64,000 nt of DNA from Chlamydoabsidia padenii (GCA_025330725.1 JAIWND010000017.1:62001-126000), one strand, 5' to 3'. Positions 15,140-26,241 are shown, counted from the first letter of the stretch. Program-made: numbers and translations. The notes: generated by a model not told the origin, from the letters alone.

Positions 15140-15857
15140 CGTTTTAAAGTAAAGGGAAGTAATGAGGTTATCAAAGTAGGAATAGGAAGAATGAGAAGAA
15201 TGAGAAGAATGAGAAAAATGAGAAGATGAGAAGAAGAAGAAGAAGAAGAAGAAGAAGAAGAAGAAAAAGTATGAGGTTGTTGGATTTGGAGCGAAAGAGG
15301 AGCACGATTTGGAAAGGGAAAAAATAAAAAAAAGTAAAATAGGGGCAAAATCGACCAGGAGCGGCGGGGTTTTAAAAGTGAAGATTTTTTTATGGTCAGC
15401 ACGAGGTGCAAATCATGCAATAACCTTCATCGGGTTATTGTACCTCCTCACCTTCTTCCCCTTTTTCTTTTCCCAGGTCATTGACCCTCCTTTAAGCGTG
15501 TTACTATTTGAGGGAGTGGAGATGGTACATGACATGGTTCATGATGGCCACTATTACAGGAGTTTTAAAAGAAAGCCACGTATGATGATATGACCCTTTT
15601 TCAAAATCAGCGGCTCAAGTCAATCAGAGCAACCATGAGTAACGTTTGATAATCAACAAAACGTGTTCATGTCCTTCACCTCGAGTATATCCCTTCTTTT
15701 GAGGTACAATGATACAGTCTGTGACAAAAGGGACAATGATATTTTAAATGGGGCCAAGACAATTTAGTTTATTTATGCATGACAATAGTTTTTATTTGGG
15801 ACAGTATAAAATAAGACCAATACCACTATAACTATTTGCTATAACTAGATAAATTGA
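15140..15857. other. bHLH gene upstream region with GAA microsatellite
   Basis: 718 bp upstream of the bHLH start, meeting the 3' end of the metallopeptidase gene. Holds a purine-only GAA/GAATGA repeat tract (about 15187-15270) about 50 bp before the ATG, which would lie in the leader or core promoter, and a motif relative GGCGGGGTTTTAAAAG at 15363-15378. Confidence 0.5.
15187..15270. repeat. GAA/GAATGA purine repeat in leader of bHLH gene
   Basis: Tandem GAATGAGAA-type units followed by about eleven perfect GAA triplets. The sense strand of the bHLH gene therefore carries a long TTC (pyrimidine) tract just before the start codon. Confidence 0.9.
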
Positions 15858-17871
15858 TCACCAAAGTTCACATTTATGCTTGGGGTTCATGGGACTACCT
15901 AATGGGCATTGGAAGACTTCAGCAAAATGATGTGAGTTTTGCACAGCTCCATTGACACGCCATTTTGGAGGAGAATGTTCATCAGTGAGGACCTAATAGA
16001 CATATGGATTAGTTATACACAATCTTTTTTTTTTTTTTTTCATAAAAGTTAATATTGACTTACCCTTTGTTTTGCGCGTTCCTCGGTCATCTTGTTGCAC
16101 CAAACCCGGCCAAAGTTTACAAAGAATAATTTATCAGGTGTCAGTTTGTCCAGACCAGGAAGTCGTTGATTGTTGTATTTCTTGCATTGTCGATCACTGT
16201 CGTAACGTTTTTTCCAGGCCGTATATGCTTCACCTAATCCACCATTGTCTGCCAAGTTTTCACCTAATGTCTGTTTGCCTTTAACGTGGATCTTTTCACC
16301 GTTTCCTGCATCCATCGTAAAGTTGGAATATTGTTTTACAAAGCATGTCGCCTTGTCATCAAAAGCAGCCGAGGTTGAATTGGTCCACCACTCTACTAGT
16401 CGTCCACTGCCATCGTAATGTCGTCCCATACTGTCAAAGCCATGCTATGTGAAAACAAGTATATAAAAATATATAAAAATATATAAATAGTCAATATCAC
16501 AAATACCTAATCATGTCATTATATACTTACCGTAAGTTCATGACCAACAACAACACCAATACCACCATAATTCAGATAATCTAATCAACAAGATGATCAA
16601 ATTAGTCAGTTCACCATTTGGTAGGAGTCAAGTTTTTTTAAAGGAAAAGTTACCTGGGTATGCATTGCTGAAAAATGGATTTTGTAAAATGCCGGCAGGG
16701 AATACAATCTAAACAAAAGCAAACAGGGTAAGTATTTATATAATCATCAAACTATGTTTAATGCGACTTACTTCATTGACCGTGGGGTTGTAGTAAGCAT
16801 TTACTTCTTGAGGATTCATGAGCCATTCAGTCTTGTCTGTTTCGGTGCCGACCTTTTTCCATTCCTTCTTCACATCAAATTGTTGACTTGTTAGGTAGTT
16901 TTTGAAGTAATCGTCGCGAGATACTTGTAAACCAGAATAATATTCGGATAAAGAAACGGGTGACATGGTGTTGGGTGTTTTCGTGGGATAGCCAATTTTA
17001 CTGATAAGTGCATCGACCTAAAAAAAGAATGACAATTAGTTGATCAATATGTTTTGGTTAATAGCCCCCTTTTTTATATTATATACTTGTTACCTTTTCA
17101 ACCGCCTTCGCCCTTGTCGCTTCGTCTAACCACTCGAGATCAGGTAGTCGTTCTACAAAGACTCGCTTGATAGAATCAATAAAGTCATCTGCTCGTTTCT
17201 TTGCATCCCCACCAAACTTTTGTTGCACAAACAAGCGACCAGCCATAAAACCCAACGAGTTATCCACTTGTCCTAAACAGGTTTCCCATCGAGGTTGTGT
17301 CACTTTAGCGTTTGTTCCTTGTATCGTCGATTGTAGCTTGTTGCTTGGCTTTCGCAAGTCTTCACCGAGAGCATCCACATAGGTACGAATGGTGCGCCAA
17401 GTAAGATAGGTCAATATGGCATCAGGGGTTGATTTGTCCAGTAATTCAAATGATATGTTGGCGAGATAAGTAGGTGAGGTGACAATGATTGAATCTTGAT
17501 GTGGTGAAGATGGAGGTTGTAAATAAGAGATCAACAGGTCCCAGTCAATGCTGGGTGACAATTTCGATAGCTGAGATAAGGTGCGTGGGTTGTAAGTGGC
17601 AACAGGATCCATCAAATCTTCGTAATCGTCGCTAATGGATGCCAGTTTTTTCTCGAATTCTACCACCAATGTTGCTGCTTGGGTTGATTGTTTCTTGCTC
17701 CATCCAAAGTCCTTTGTATGAGTAAAAACCAAATCCATGGTTTCCGCCACCGCATCATGCATTGCTTTGGTGATAACGTCGTTTTTGTAGTAGTCCTTGG
17801 AGGGTAAAGTTAGACCAGCTTGAGTGACTTGAAGAGCATTTTTTTCGGGATGAGTAGCATCCTATGTGAGT

Positions 17872-17904
<33 letters not shown>

Positions 17905-18924
17905 AGAGAGAGAGAGGGTGGGGGAATGATTAGTCGAAAATACAACATATAGGTGTATATCTCTAACTTACTGCATCGACAAAGAGATCAAAGAGAGGTT
18001 TAACACCATTCTTGGCAAGAGTAGCAATAGCACGAGTCAAGTTCTTGGTCAAGTTGCGAGAATCCACACTATTGGCATCACCACCAGTATAAAGATCACG
18101 GAGTTCCCGAAGAAGAGGTAACAAAGGTTCTGCACCTCTATCGTCAATCGCTGCTTCGTCCATACATGAGTCGTACATATTCTTGACCATTTCAAAGTTT
18201 TGTTTATCTACTAGTTTTTCAGGGTCAGGTAGGTTGCCATTTGTTTCATCGTACACCTGTTGATAAAATGATTCAAAGTCTTGAGAGAGAAGTCCACGTA
18301 GCACCTCCTTGTTCATGGTATTTAGATTGTCAAAGGAGCCAACTGCCGCTTTGCCTTCGGGAATATTGTGATGTTGTTCCCAATTGTTGCCTTTATAAAA
18401 GTATATAGTAAACAAGAGTATTTTCGTATTAGTCAGTATTCATGATTCCATAGTTTTCACTTTAAACTAACTTACAAGAGTAGGCGTAAAAGTCATCACA
18501 GGGGTCAACAGTGAGATCAATATCTTGAAGTACTTCAGCAGCTGTTAATACACATTCGGGGGTCAAGCAAAGAGGCTAATTATAACAAAGGGAAAGAAGT
18601 TGTTAGTTTGTTATTTTATACATTTCGTATATGGTTATTTTTTACCGTTGTTTCATTATCGTGGGAAGGTGGATCGGGTGAAGGAGTGGTACCATGATCA
18701 TCATAGACCCGACGTGCATATAAACCAACAAATACAGTCAAGAAGATGAATAAACAAATGGAGGTCACAGATAACAGTTTTTCTAGTGAAGTAAAGCGTC
18801 CATTTTGTAGCCGGTTTTCCAGGTTGATAAAAGGTCGTGAATGTTCCGAAGGAGGGAATTGCTGTTCTTCTTCGTCCGCTGTCCGTTCACCATTCAGTAG
18901 TGGTTCTCGTTCCTGGTTCGCCAT
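15858..18924 (-). CDS. M13 family zinc metallopeptidase (neprilysin/ECE-like), type II membrane protein
   Basis: A membrane-anchored zinc endopeptidase with its catalytic domain outside the cytosol. It runs from ATG 18924 ([10 protein letters not shown]) to TGA 15858. A cytosolic tail of about 50 residues is followed by one signal-anchor helix ([20 protein letters not shown]), then a Ser/Pro linker and the ectodomain. The M13 landmarks are all intact: [10 protein letters not shown] near the start, [20 protein letters not shown], zinc site HELTHGFD, the third ligand region [10 protein letters not shown] (Glu plus Asp) and a C-terminal CELW ending with the family's Cys-x-x-Trp pattern. Length (about 790 residues) is normal for the family. 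N-terminal PLL could act in sorting. One intron has an A-run of about 22 bp on the plus strand (near 17880), which is a polypyrimidine tract on the sense strand just before the acceptor. Substrate unknown. Confidence 0.95.
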
Positions 18925-19262
18925 ACAAAGACAATAAACAAAAGAGTAATGTTAAGGATGGGCGAAATAAAAAGATGAAGATTGAGAAAAGAAAAGAAGA
19001 GGAACGCAAAGATTGATAAGGCCTCAAATTACAAATCTATCATTTTCGGAGTTGAAAAACTCCCTACTGGTTTACTTTTTTAGAAATAAAGCGACAAGGA
19101 CTTTCTTTTCACTTTTTGAACCTTTCGACTAATCTTCACAAAAAAAAACCAGATGGTATTAACAACATACTAGTAAATATATTGGTCAAAAAAATCCCAT
19201 TATCTCCAAAAACATAGGGCTCACTGTGTACCAATTTCCCTAATGTAAACATATTCTTCAGT
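18925..19262. promoter_or_regulatory. Upstream region of M13 peptidase gene
   Basis: 338 bp between the peptidase start codon and the left end of the palindrome. A weak motif relative (CGGAGTTGAAAAA) lies near 19049-19061. Nothing else recognised. Confidence 0.35.
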
Positions 19263-19368
19263 CGGCTATTTCCAGCCAATCACCTGCAGGCGGCAATTTT
19301 CGACCAATCAAATTGCGTTATTTTAAAAGGTGCTTTATATATTACATTGCAGTCTAATTTTCATCGGA

Positions 19369-19450
19369 GGTGATATGGCCGAGTTGGTCTAAGGCGCCGC
19401 ACTCAAGTTGCGGTCTCGCAAGAGGCGAGGGTTCAAATCCCTCTGTCACC
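19369..19450 (+). tRNA. tRNA-Leu (anticodon CAA), left copy
   Basis: 82-nt type II tRNA. Acceptor GGTGATA pairs with TGTCACC (one G-T). The D arm contains the A box TGGCCGAGTTGG. Anticodon stem CCGCA/TGCGG encloses CTCAAGT, giving CAA. A long variable arm (CTC-GCAA-GAG) fits Leu. T arm GAGGG-TTCAAAT-CCCTC is the B box. A T-run five bases after the acceptor end fits Pol III termination. There is no anticodon-loop intron, although many fungal tRNA-Leu(CAA) genes have one. Confidence 0.97.
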
Positions 19451-19550
19451 ACTTTTTACCCCTCTCTCTGCGGAGTTTAAATTATTCATGCTGCCATTGC
19501 TTGGGTCGACCAGGAAAATAGTGTTGCGGCTATAACTGGTATATGTTATG

Positions 19551-20062
19551 TGTTACGGCTATATATGTTATGTATATAGGTAACTAATGTGTTTTTGGTC
19601 TTTTTGTATGATTTTTATAGAGTGAGCACCAGAACTTTTATGGTGAAAGTTCAACCTTTTTGATAGAATAGAGTGAAATAAAGAATCTACGACTAAATGT
19701 GTCGGATTTTAAATAATCAAGACTTATAGTCTGAAAAAAATATGAATATGCTCTATATAAATGATAGAGACTAAAAGAATAAGACAGTATTTGGTTGGAT
19801 CGAAGTCCTTTTATACTGCTTTTATTGAGTTAAATAATAAATAAGAGATAACTATCGAAAAAAATAAAATTGCGGGGAGAGGAGGGTATTTATACTAATA
19901 ATTCAAACTGCGCATCCAACAATGAACAAGAGGTGCAGATAACAAGAGGTGCATATAACCTGAGGTGCATATAACCTGAGGTGCAGATATTACTATATCT
20001 GGTCGGCCCAAGCCATTAGACGTGGAATTCCAAATATGGCTTGCAAAATATCATCCTCGTCA
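19551..20062. mobile_element. 512-bp TG..CA insertion, probable solo LTR
   Basis: The segment starts TGTTACGG and ends CTCGTCA and is flanked by TATG on both sides (19547-19550 and 20063-20066). The right arm of the palindrome retains the uninterrupted target (GTTATGGCAAC near 21760), which is direct evidence of an insertion. It encodes nothing. It contains four tandem 16-bp units and an AGCACCAGAAC..TTCAACCTT block similar to one in the surrounding arm (about 20112-20145). The element and its target may therefore belong to one repeat family. A small non-autonomous element is the alternative. Confidence 0.6.
19926..19989. repeat. Four tandem 16-bp units
   Basis: Consecutive units of the form AC(AA/CT)GAGGTGCA(G/T)ATA: 19926-19941, 19942-19957, 19958-19973 and 19974-19989. 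They lie inside the 512-bp insertion. Confidence 0.9.
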
Positions 20063-20207
20063 TATGGCAACAAGATAGTAAAAGTAGTTTTTGTTTTATA
20101 ATAGAGTAGAGAGCACCAGAATCTTTTTGGTAAGATTCAACCTTGAATGTAGTTCGTAATTTAAGAGAAAAAGAAAAAGATCGACCGAGGTAAGTCGGGA
20201 TTTAACA

Positions 20208-20498
20208 ATGTTTCCCAGAAATCACGTAATTTGAAACCCAGCCAGGCTTGGAAATGATTACCGTTAAATCGTCTGAAAAAAAAGATGCACCCTCTCTCAA
20301 AACAAAAGTCAGATTCAAAGGATCTTGAGGCTATACTGTTCCATACAAGGGACTTGGTACAATGGTCATTATGTAAAGTTTGCTGGAAATAGCCTAAGGA
20401 ATGCTTATGGTCACTTTTGTCATGACCATCACTTGTCCATTGATGCAGGAGAGCTCTGATAACAATTCTAAATTAAACCCGTAATTCAAAGCCTGTCG
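20208..20498. repeat. Dispersed repeat copy, same family as the 46-kb array
   Basis: This block interrupts the left palindrome arm. It shares CCCAGAAATCACGTA, CACCCTCTCTCAAAACA, CTTGAGGCTATACTG and ATGGTCACTTTTGTCATGA-type segments, in the same order, with 46058-46345. The sequence GTCGGGA occurs at both its edges (about 20199-20205 and 20499-20505). Confidence 0.75.
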
Positions 20499-21826
20499 GG
20501 AGTTCAGTTTACGAGATTATTGGGGGAAGGGAAAGGTTCGTATAAAAAAGGGCTCTTATTCCAAAGTAAGAGCAGTAAAGACAAAGTTGCACTTGTAAAG
20601 TGAATGTATATACAATATATAGCTATAAGAATACATCTTGAAAATGGTTGTGTAACAAGTTTTTTTTTTTTATTGATTGAGGAACTTGATATGATCAAAC
20701 TAAAAAAAATCTGGGGAAGGTGACGAGAGAGGGAATATTTATGGTAATCTTCAAATAAGACTATGGTATAAAATCGATGAAAAAAAAAAAAACCCACAAA
20801 TCCCAATAGGTTAATTTTGATAATTCATATCAATCATTTTGAATAATAGATACGTGTTTGGATCAGAGTTACTTTTTTTAGACAGAGAGGAGCCAGATGT
20901 CGGAGTTTTCAAGTCCCTATTTAAGATACACGTTGCCAATGTCATGACATTATTCATTTCTTTTGTGGTTTGTCATGTAGACAATAAAAAAATTATCAAG
21001 GAGATAAAAGAATAATAACTATATTTATACTGTCACACCTGACCTGTTGGAGCTTTACGAGTTCATCAGCTGTAATTCAAACGCCGGCCTTTAAATCATT
21101 GTCCTTTTTTTTTTTTTTGCTATTAGTCGTTATCTAGCTCCATGTCATCTTCTGACTCTCATCTAGCTTTATTTCATCATCTGAATCTTATCTAATTTCT
21201 GACAATAAATGAAATCTATCTCTTGGTTCACCCATTTACAATAGCCAAGGTCTATCTATTTGTTACCCCTGAGTCATGATATGCTTCTTGACCATGACCA
21301 GACCTTGACTTTTTGTTCATCCATGATCATTATCTACTCCCAGATCATAACTATGAACTATATTTTTATTATTTTGAACCAATATCTATCTTTTGACAAT
21401 GACCAAAAACTAGTTTTAGTATACCTTACCCCTGAATACTAATAGTATAAATATCACACCTCTTTTCTTTTCAGTTTAACAGTATCTCAATAAATAAAAA
21501 CTATCTTTGCAAATCAAAAAGGTCTTTATTACGAGCTATCTCTTTTATTATAAAGTTACTTAACAGTGTAACTATTGTCTTTACTGCTCTTACTTTGGAC
21601 AAGAGCCCCTTTTTATTACATTTTCAAATCCCGACTTACCTCGGTCGATCTTTTTCTTTTTCTCTTAAATTACGAACTACATTCAAGGTTGAATCTTACC
21701 AAAAAGATTCTGGTGCTCTCTACTCTATTATAAAACAAAAACTACTTTTACTATCTTGTTGCCATAACATATACCAGTTATAGCCGCAACACTATTTTCC
21801 TGGTCGACCCAAGCAATGGCAGCATG

Positions 21827-22084
21827 TGTCGTTTGAACTATAAGACGAGTATTCCTTTTTTATATCAGGTGAAGAATCAGGTTTTTATTAAAAGTAAAGT
21901 ACACATATATATATACTATTCTATTATCGGAGTCTATGGCTGAATTGGTTATATCGAAGCATCTAGATGTTAAAAGATTTATCGAGAGAGAAAGAAGAGA
22001 AAGAAGAGAAAGGAGAAAGAGACAAAAAGAAATTTCCAGATTGATATCTAATTTTCCAGAGAAAATCACTTTTTATCTCCGACA
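21827..22084 (-). repeat. LTR, left copy (3' LTR in element orientation)
   Basis: 258 bp, TG..CA ends, the same as 23329-23586 base for base by eye. Contains a TA-rich stretch and a purine-only GAGAGAAAGAAGAGAAAG tract. Confidence 0.93.
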
Positions 22085-23304
22085 TCATTCCCCACGGGGA
22101 GAAGAATCGACCACGATTCCAAGTAAGGTCCAAAAGAAAAAGGTCGAATTACCAGGGCAACACCGAGAGGAAGGGGAAAAAAAAAAAAATCAGGCACCAC
22201 CGAGATCCATACCATAACGTCAATTACATCCATAAAGCAGTATCCGCTGTTGTCCATATTCATGCTGTTGTTCCTGTTATCGCTAAACACTGCTGATTCA
22301 CCTTTCCCATTGCTTGTTATTGTTCATTTTGCTGTATGTCGTACCGTAAAAAAAAGAGAGAAAGAGTCCACCGTTCATCATAATTGTCTTCACACTTGAA
22401 ACCGTCCATGCCGCCGGCGTGATCCAACTGAACGATCTAAATCCAATAATCCAAATAATAATCCAAAGTAATCGAGTAATCCATGTAAGGTGTCCAAATA
22501 AACCACATAAGTAAACCAAATAATCCGAGTACGTAATCCGAGAAAGTAAACCAAGTAAACCAAGTAAGTAATCCGAGTCAATAATCCAAATAATCCAAAG
22601 TAAATAAACCAGACAATACGAGCAATCCCAATAATACTAACAAAGCAGGTTTCATAACCGTCGTAAGATTCATTAGCCGATAACCAGGCAGTAAGTGTGA
22701 TCCTAATCAATGATCCATAAATCAATGTTCCATCATCCAATAAGCAAGAATAGTTCGTTGATCCAATAGTAGTCGCCAATAATAATAAAGATCTTCTAAT
22801 CGAACACAACAGAATTATACATGTCAAGGTCCAAGGTTCAGCCATTCATTCAAAGCAACCGTGTGAGTCCAGTCATCCAATGAGCAATACCAACATTAAA
22901 GAACCATAGTTGGGAGGAAGGTACTAGTATCATCATAATAAATGTGAGCCAATCATGCACATCGAACGAGCCAGTAAGAACCAATACTAAGAGAGCCGAA
23001 TAGTAAAGGAACTGAAGAGAGTGAGCGAGCCAACCAGATAATATACTTAAGCACAGTGCTAGCCATAGGAGTCCATCATATACTAATTCAAGAGTCACCG
23101 AACCAATAGTATGTATGTAAGCTACGCATCCATATCACCAACAGCAAGCCATGTATGTCTTGCTGATTAGACGTCCAAGATTCACCGCATTGTTCCAACC
23201 ATGTACTTGCCCCTCCTTAAGAATTGTTGTCCCCAACAATTCCCAAAGATTCACCAACGCAAGCCAGGAGCAAAGTATCGCCGTACCAAAAGGAAAGCCA
23301 GAGG

Positions 23305-23327
23305 ATCGAAACGTAAACAAGCTACCA
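23305..23327 (-). promoter_or_regulatory. Primer-binding site matching initiator tRNA-Met
   Basis: On the plus strand these bases read as a tRNA 3' end: T-loop ATCGAAA (23305-23311), CGTAA, acceptor strand ACAAGCT (23317-23323), then ACCA (23324-23327). The T-loop AUCGAAA (A54, A60) and position 72 being T are hallmarks of eukaryotic initiator tRNA. The complement therefore fits a primer site one base from the 5' LTR. Confidence 0.7.
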
Positions 23328-23328
23328 G

Positions 23329-23586
23329 TGTCGTTTGAACTATAAGACGAGTATTCCTTTTTTATATCAGGTGAAGAATCAGGTTTTTATTAAAAGTAAA
23401 GTACACATATATATATACTATTCTATTATCGGAGTCTATGGCTGAATTGGTTATATCGAAGCATCTAGATGTTAAAAGATTTATCGAGAGAGAAAGAAGA
23501 GAAAGAAGAGAAAGGAGAAAGAGACAAAAAGAAATTTCCAGATTGATATCTAATTTTCCAGAGAAAATCACTTTTTATCTCCGACA
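23329..23586 (-). repeat. LTR, right copy (5' LTR in element orientation)
   Basis: 258 bp with TG..CA ends, same sequence as the left copy. It abuts CATG, the restored palindrome arm and then the tRNA-Leu gene. Confidence 0.93.
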
Positions 23587-23626
23587 CATGAATAATTTAA
23601 ACTCCGCAGAGAGAGGGGTAAAAAGT

Positions 23627-23708
23627 GGTGACAGAGGGATTTGAACCCTCGCCTCTTGCGAGACCGCAACTTGAGTGCGGCGCCTTAGACCAACTCGGCC
23701 ATATCACC
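23627..23708 (-). tRNA. tRNA-Leu (anticodon CAA), right copy
   Basis: Inverted copy of the tRNA at 19369-19450 with the same 82 bases and flanks. All stems and both A and B boxes are intact, and a T-run follows the 3' end on its own strand. It starts about 40 bp from the LTR element. Confidence 0.97.
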
Positions 23709-24040
23709 TCCGATGAAAATTAGACTGCAATGTAATATATAAAGCACCTTTTAAAATAACGCAATTTGATTGGTCGAAAATTGCCGCCTGCAGGTGATTG
23801 GCTGGAAATAGCCGTCGGTAATTAAAAAAATTTCTCTCTCCCCACCATGTAGTCGCATAAATGTTTAATGATCCCCACTCACCACAAACCCAATTACATT
23901 AGTCTATTTCAATTCAACAACCAATGAATACATCTACATTAAAGTATAATAATTATGTAGAATGTTTATGAAACCGTTTATTTGAATAAAGTAAGCCATA
24001 AATAAAAAGGGAAAAGTATGATGTAAATGCTATGTACCAG

Positions 24041-25377
24041 CTAGTTATCGTTATCTTCACCATCCGAAGATAAGTATTCCAAAGTTTCATCCAGTCCATA
24101 TGTATCTTGTTTGTCGCTATCACTGTCATCTTGTTCATCCTGGGTGTAGTCGATGTTACCAGTATCACCTTCATCATCATCATTAGAAGGGTAGACCATT
24201 GTCCCAAAGTCGACGCTGGCCATCATTACCTTCATCGCCTGTTTGTTATCTGGATAGTCCTGTCCTTTCCGCATGTCGTCTTGAATAAGTCTCCATCCAG
24301 TTTCAGGGACCAAGACTTGCTGGATGTACTCTATGGGTAATTGAGGTTTGGTTTTTAGGCCGGTGATATATCCAGTGTGTAGTAGTGCGTCGCTTATGGT
24401 TGTCATGATGATAGATGCTCCTTTAGGTCCGTAATAACCTGGCTAATAAGTTAACATACAAAGAAGTGTTAGTATTTCCCCATCTTGATTCCCACTTTTT
24501 TTTTTTTTTTTTTTTTTTTGGCTTTACAATTGTTTTTTCAAATCGAGTCAAGACACCAGTCGTACTACGAGCCTTGTTGGTACCTTGATCCTTGTAAGCT
24601 TTTAAAGCAATATCCCGGTAAGGACTAGATAAGACACCATCCACTACTTGTTTCAAAACAGGCAATAATATTTCCACACGAGCTTTTAAACCATCAAAGT
24701 CCACATCGATAGGGAATCCAGATTTGATACCAGCGGGCTTGACCTTCAGTTCCAATTTATGTAGTTGACAGAATCGATATTTATCCCTGTTGGAGACAAA
24801 CCGCCGTCGAGGAATTTCGTAATTATCTTTTCGTGCCTTGTTGTATTCCTTATCTGCCGTTTCCATTTCGTCTATTGCTGCCTGCAGAATCGGAGGAAGG
24901 ATGGGTGCTGCTGGGTGGGAGTTGCTATCGTCTGACCAAGTAAGCTTTTCATGACAATAAGGACACCGTTTTACTGATGCATCGTTTTTTTCTGTTGGAC
25001 CAATTACATCTATCGCAATTGAAGAAAAAAATAAATAAAGAAAGGTTAGCCACAGATATTGATAGTCAACCTATATTACCTTTAGGAAGTCTGGTAGGTT
25101 TCTTTGTGGTATCAGCATCAGTTGGACGTTTCCGTGTCTTTAGAGTCAAAGCTTCTATTTTTTTCTTGGGTTTAAACTTTGGCGCTGTGTATTTTGTTGA
25201 TTGAGGTGCACCATTGCCAAAGATATCTGCCTTGACAGCATCATTGCAGCTATACTTTGTTGAAGGTGAGGGTTTTGATATTGGCGCTGTTGTGAAGGGT
25301 GATTTCGGTACTGTACTTTTATTGACAGATCGTTTTCCATCTTTTGGAGACTTTGTTCCAACGGATTGAGAGTGCAT
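24041..25377 (-). CDS. RTC4: RTC4-domain protein (restriction of telomere capping 4-like)
   Basis: Contains the fungal RTC4-like domain, named from a yeast gene that affects telomere capping; the molecular role is unknown. The start is taken as ATG 25375-25377 (MHSQSVGTKS). It lies exactly at a splice acceptor, with a leader exon upstream (donor near 25470), and no ATG exists further up in frame. Residues 1-100 are a basic, Lys/Pro/Thr-rich tail. Next come a CPYCHEKLTW zinc-knuckle-like pair, FCQLHKLELK, GFPIDVDFDGLKARVEILLP and SSPYRDIALKAY. After an intron with an A-run come PGYYGPKGASII, LPIEYIQQVLVPETGWRLI and an acidic C-terminal tail (stop 24041-24043). Domain order and the PGYYGPKG / VLVPE signatures are typical. 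Confidence 0.83.
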
Positions 25378-26136
25378 CTGACAAAAAAACAAACAAAAAA
25401 CCCATACAAAGGATTAGTAACACAGTTTATCATTTGGTGCTGCTGTGATAATATTTTCTATTAAAACTTACTTGAAAAAAATCAATAAAAATCCTGTAAA
25501 TCAAATACAAAGAAGAGAAGGAGTGAGTTTTGCAATCACGACCCTTTTATCGAAAACACAAATTCAAATTCCGATTTCCCATGTTTGCCAACAAAAGGGT
25601 TCCTTTGCCTGATTGTACGTTTAACCATCATACTTTGCTTACTTTTTCACTATGTTGTTGGTATTAAATGGTCAAAACTAAATAAGTTTAATGAAATAAA
25701 TTTAGTATCGAACGTATATCGGAAGGGTTTCGTGACTAAAAGAAGATGATTGACGAAGAGGATGCCACACAGTCAGCACGCTTGATCACATTCATGCAAC
25801 ATCATTCATGCAAAATCATCCATCAGCGATATATTTTTATACTATAGGCTAATTAAAAGTTATCAAGAGAAGGAAGTGAGATTGATAAAGCTGGTTCACA
25901 TATTCTGTACTTTATCTTCATTGTGAATTCCTTACCCCTTTTTTATACTCTGCTTTATTCAATTCCCGACATCTACAGTATCATCAAATAGAAAAAAGTA
26001 CGTCGAATTCATATCTTTACACGGAAATCATTAACAAAAATTAATTACTATTGTCATAATACATAATTGAGATAGTACCGACTTTCTTTCATGCTTACAC
26101 ATATCAGCACAAGCAATTCAAGGGTTCCTGGTTTAT

Positions 26137-26148
26137 GCGGGATTTGAA
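26137..26148 (+). promoter_or_regulatory. Shared promoter motif GCGGGATTTGAA before decayed gene
   Basis: Exact core, 94 bp upstream of the ATG at 26242. Supports a former plus-strand gene there. Confidence 0.5.
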
Positions 26149-26241
26149 TAAAAATTAAAAAGCTGAGCCCCGTCTCCCCCGCTCCCTTCTTCCTCTCTCT
26201 TTTACTTTTATGATTCAACTTGACCCTTTATACCTAAAATA

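Larger units (their letters stand above)
21827..23586 (-). mobile_element. Young non-autonomous LTR retrotransposon (TRIM-like)
   Basis: A 1,760-bp element bounded by two 258-bp direct repeats (21827-22084 and 23329-23586) that I read as identical, starting TGTCG and ending CGACA. The target duplication is CATG (21823-21826 and 23587-23590). Orientation is minus: one base inside the right LTR, the minus strand begins TGGTAGCTTGT, complementary to a tRNA 3' end. The 1,244-bp interior has no gag, protease, reverse transcriptase or integrase; its minus-strand open stretches (up to about 150 codons) are low complexity. Part of the interior (about 22435-22615) is made of degenerate TAATCCGAGTAA / TAAACCAAGTAA repeats. 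Mobilisation would need enzymes from another element. Confidence 0.9.
19263..23814. repeat. Large imperfect palindrome with tRNA-Leu at each tip, invaded by other repeats
   Basis: The outermost 228 bp (19263-19490) recur in inverted orientation at 23587-23814, including tRNA flanks and gene. The inversion continues inward: 19491-19550 pairs with 21826-21760 or so, 20063-20207 pairs with about 21765-21625, and a weaker block near 20499-20590 pairs with about 21630-21565. The pairing is interrupted by three insertions: 19551-20062 and about 20208-20498 in the left arm, and the LTR element 21827-23586 in the right arm. Around 20600-21560 is a non-pairing centre. No target duplication flanks the outer ends, so an inverted duplication of a tRNA locus is more likely than a transposon with terminal repeats. 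Confidence 0.85.

Noticed and set aside
21930..22000. LTR segment TATGGCTGAATTGGTTAT as a tRNA-derived gene
   Set aside because: It has an A-box-like start, but I could not fold an anticodon or T arm and there is no B box at a suitable distance.
22390..22845. A 151-codon minus-strand open frame inside the LTR element as a gag-like gene
   Set aside because: It is built from the degenerate TAATCC/TAAACC repeats, has no gag, nucleocapsid or enzyme motif, and its Leu/Tyr/Phe-rich text is what that repeat encodes by chance.
19263..23814. Whole palindrome as a single terminal-inverted-repeat transposon
   Set aside because: No target duplication at the outer ends, functional tRNA genes inside the repeats, and no transposase.
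24041..25433. MINCVTNPLYGFF open frame as the start of the RTC4 gene
   Set aside because: It is in a different frame from the RTC4 exons and covers a splice acceptor. The ATG at 25377 at that acceptor keeps the frame.
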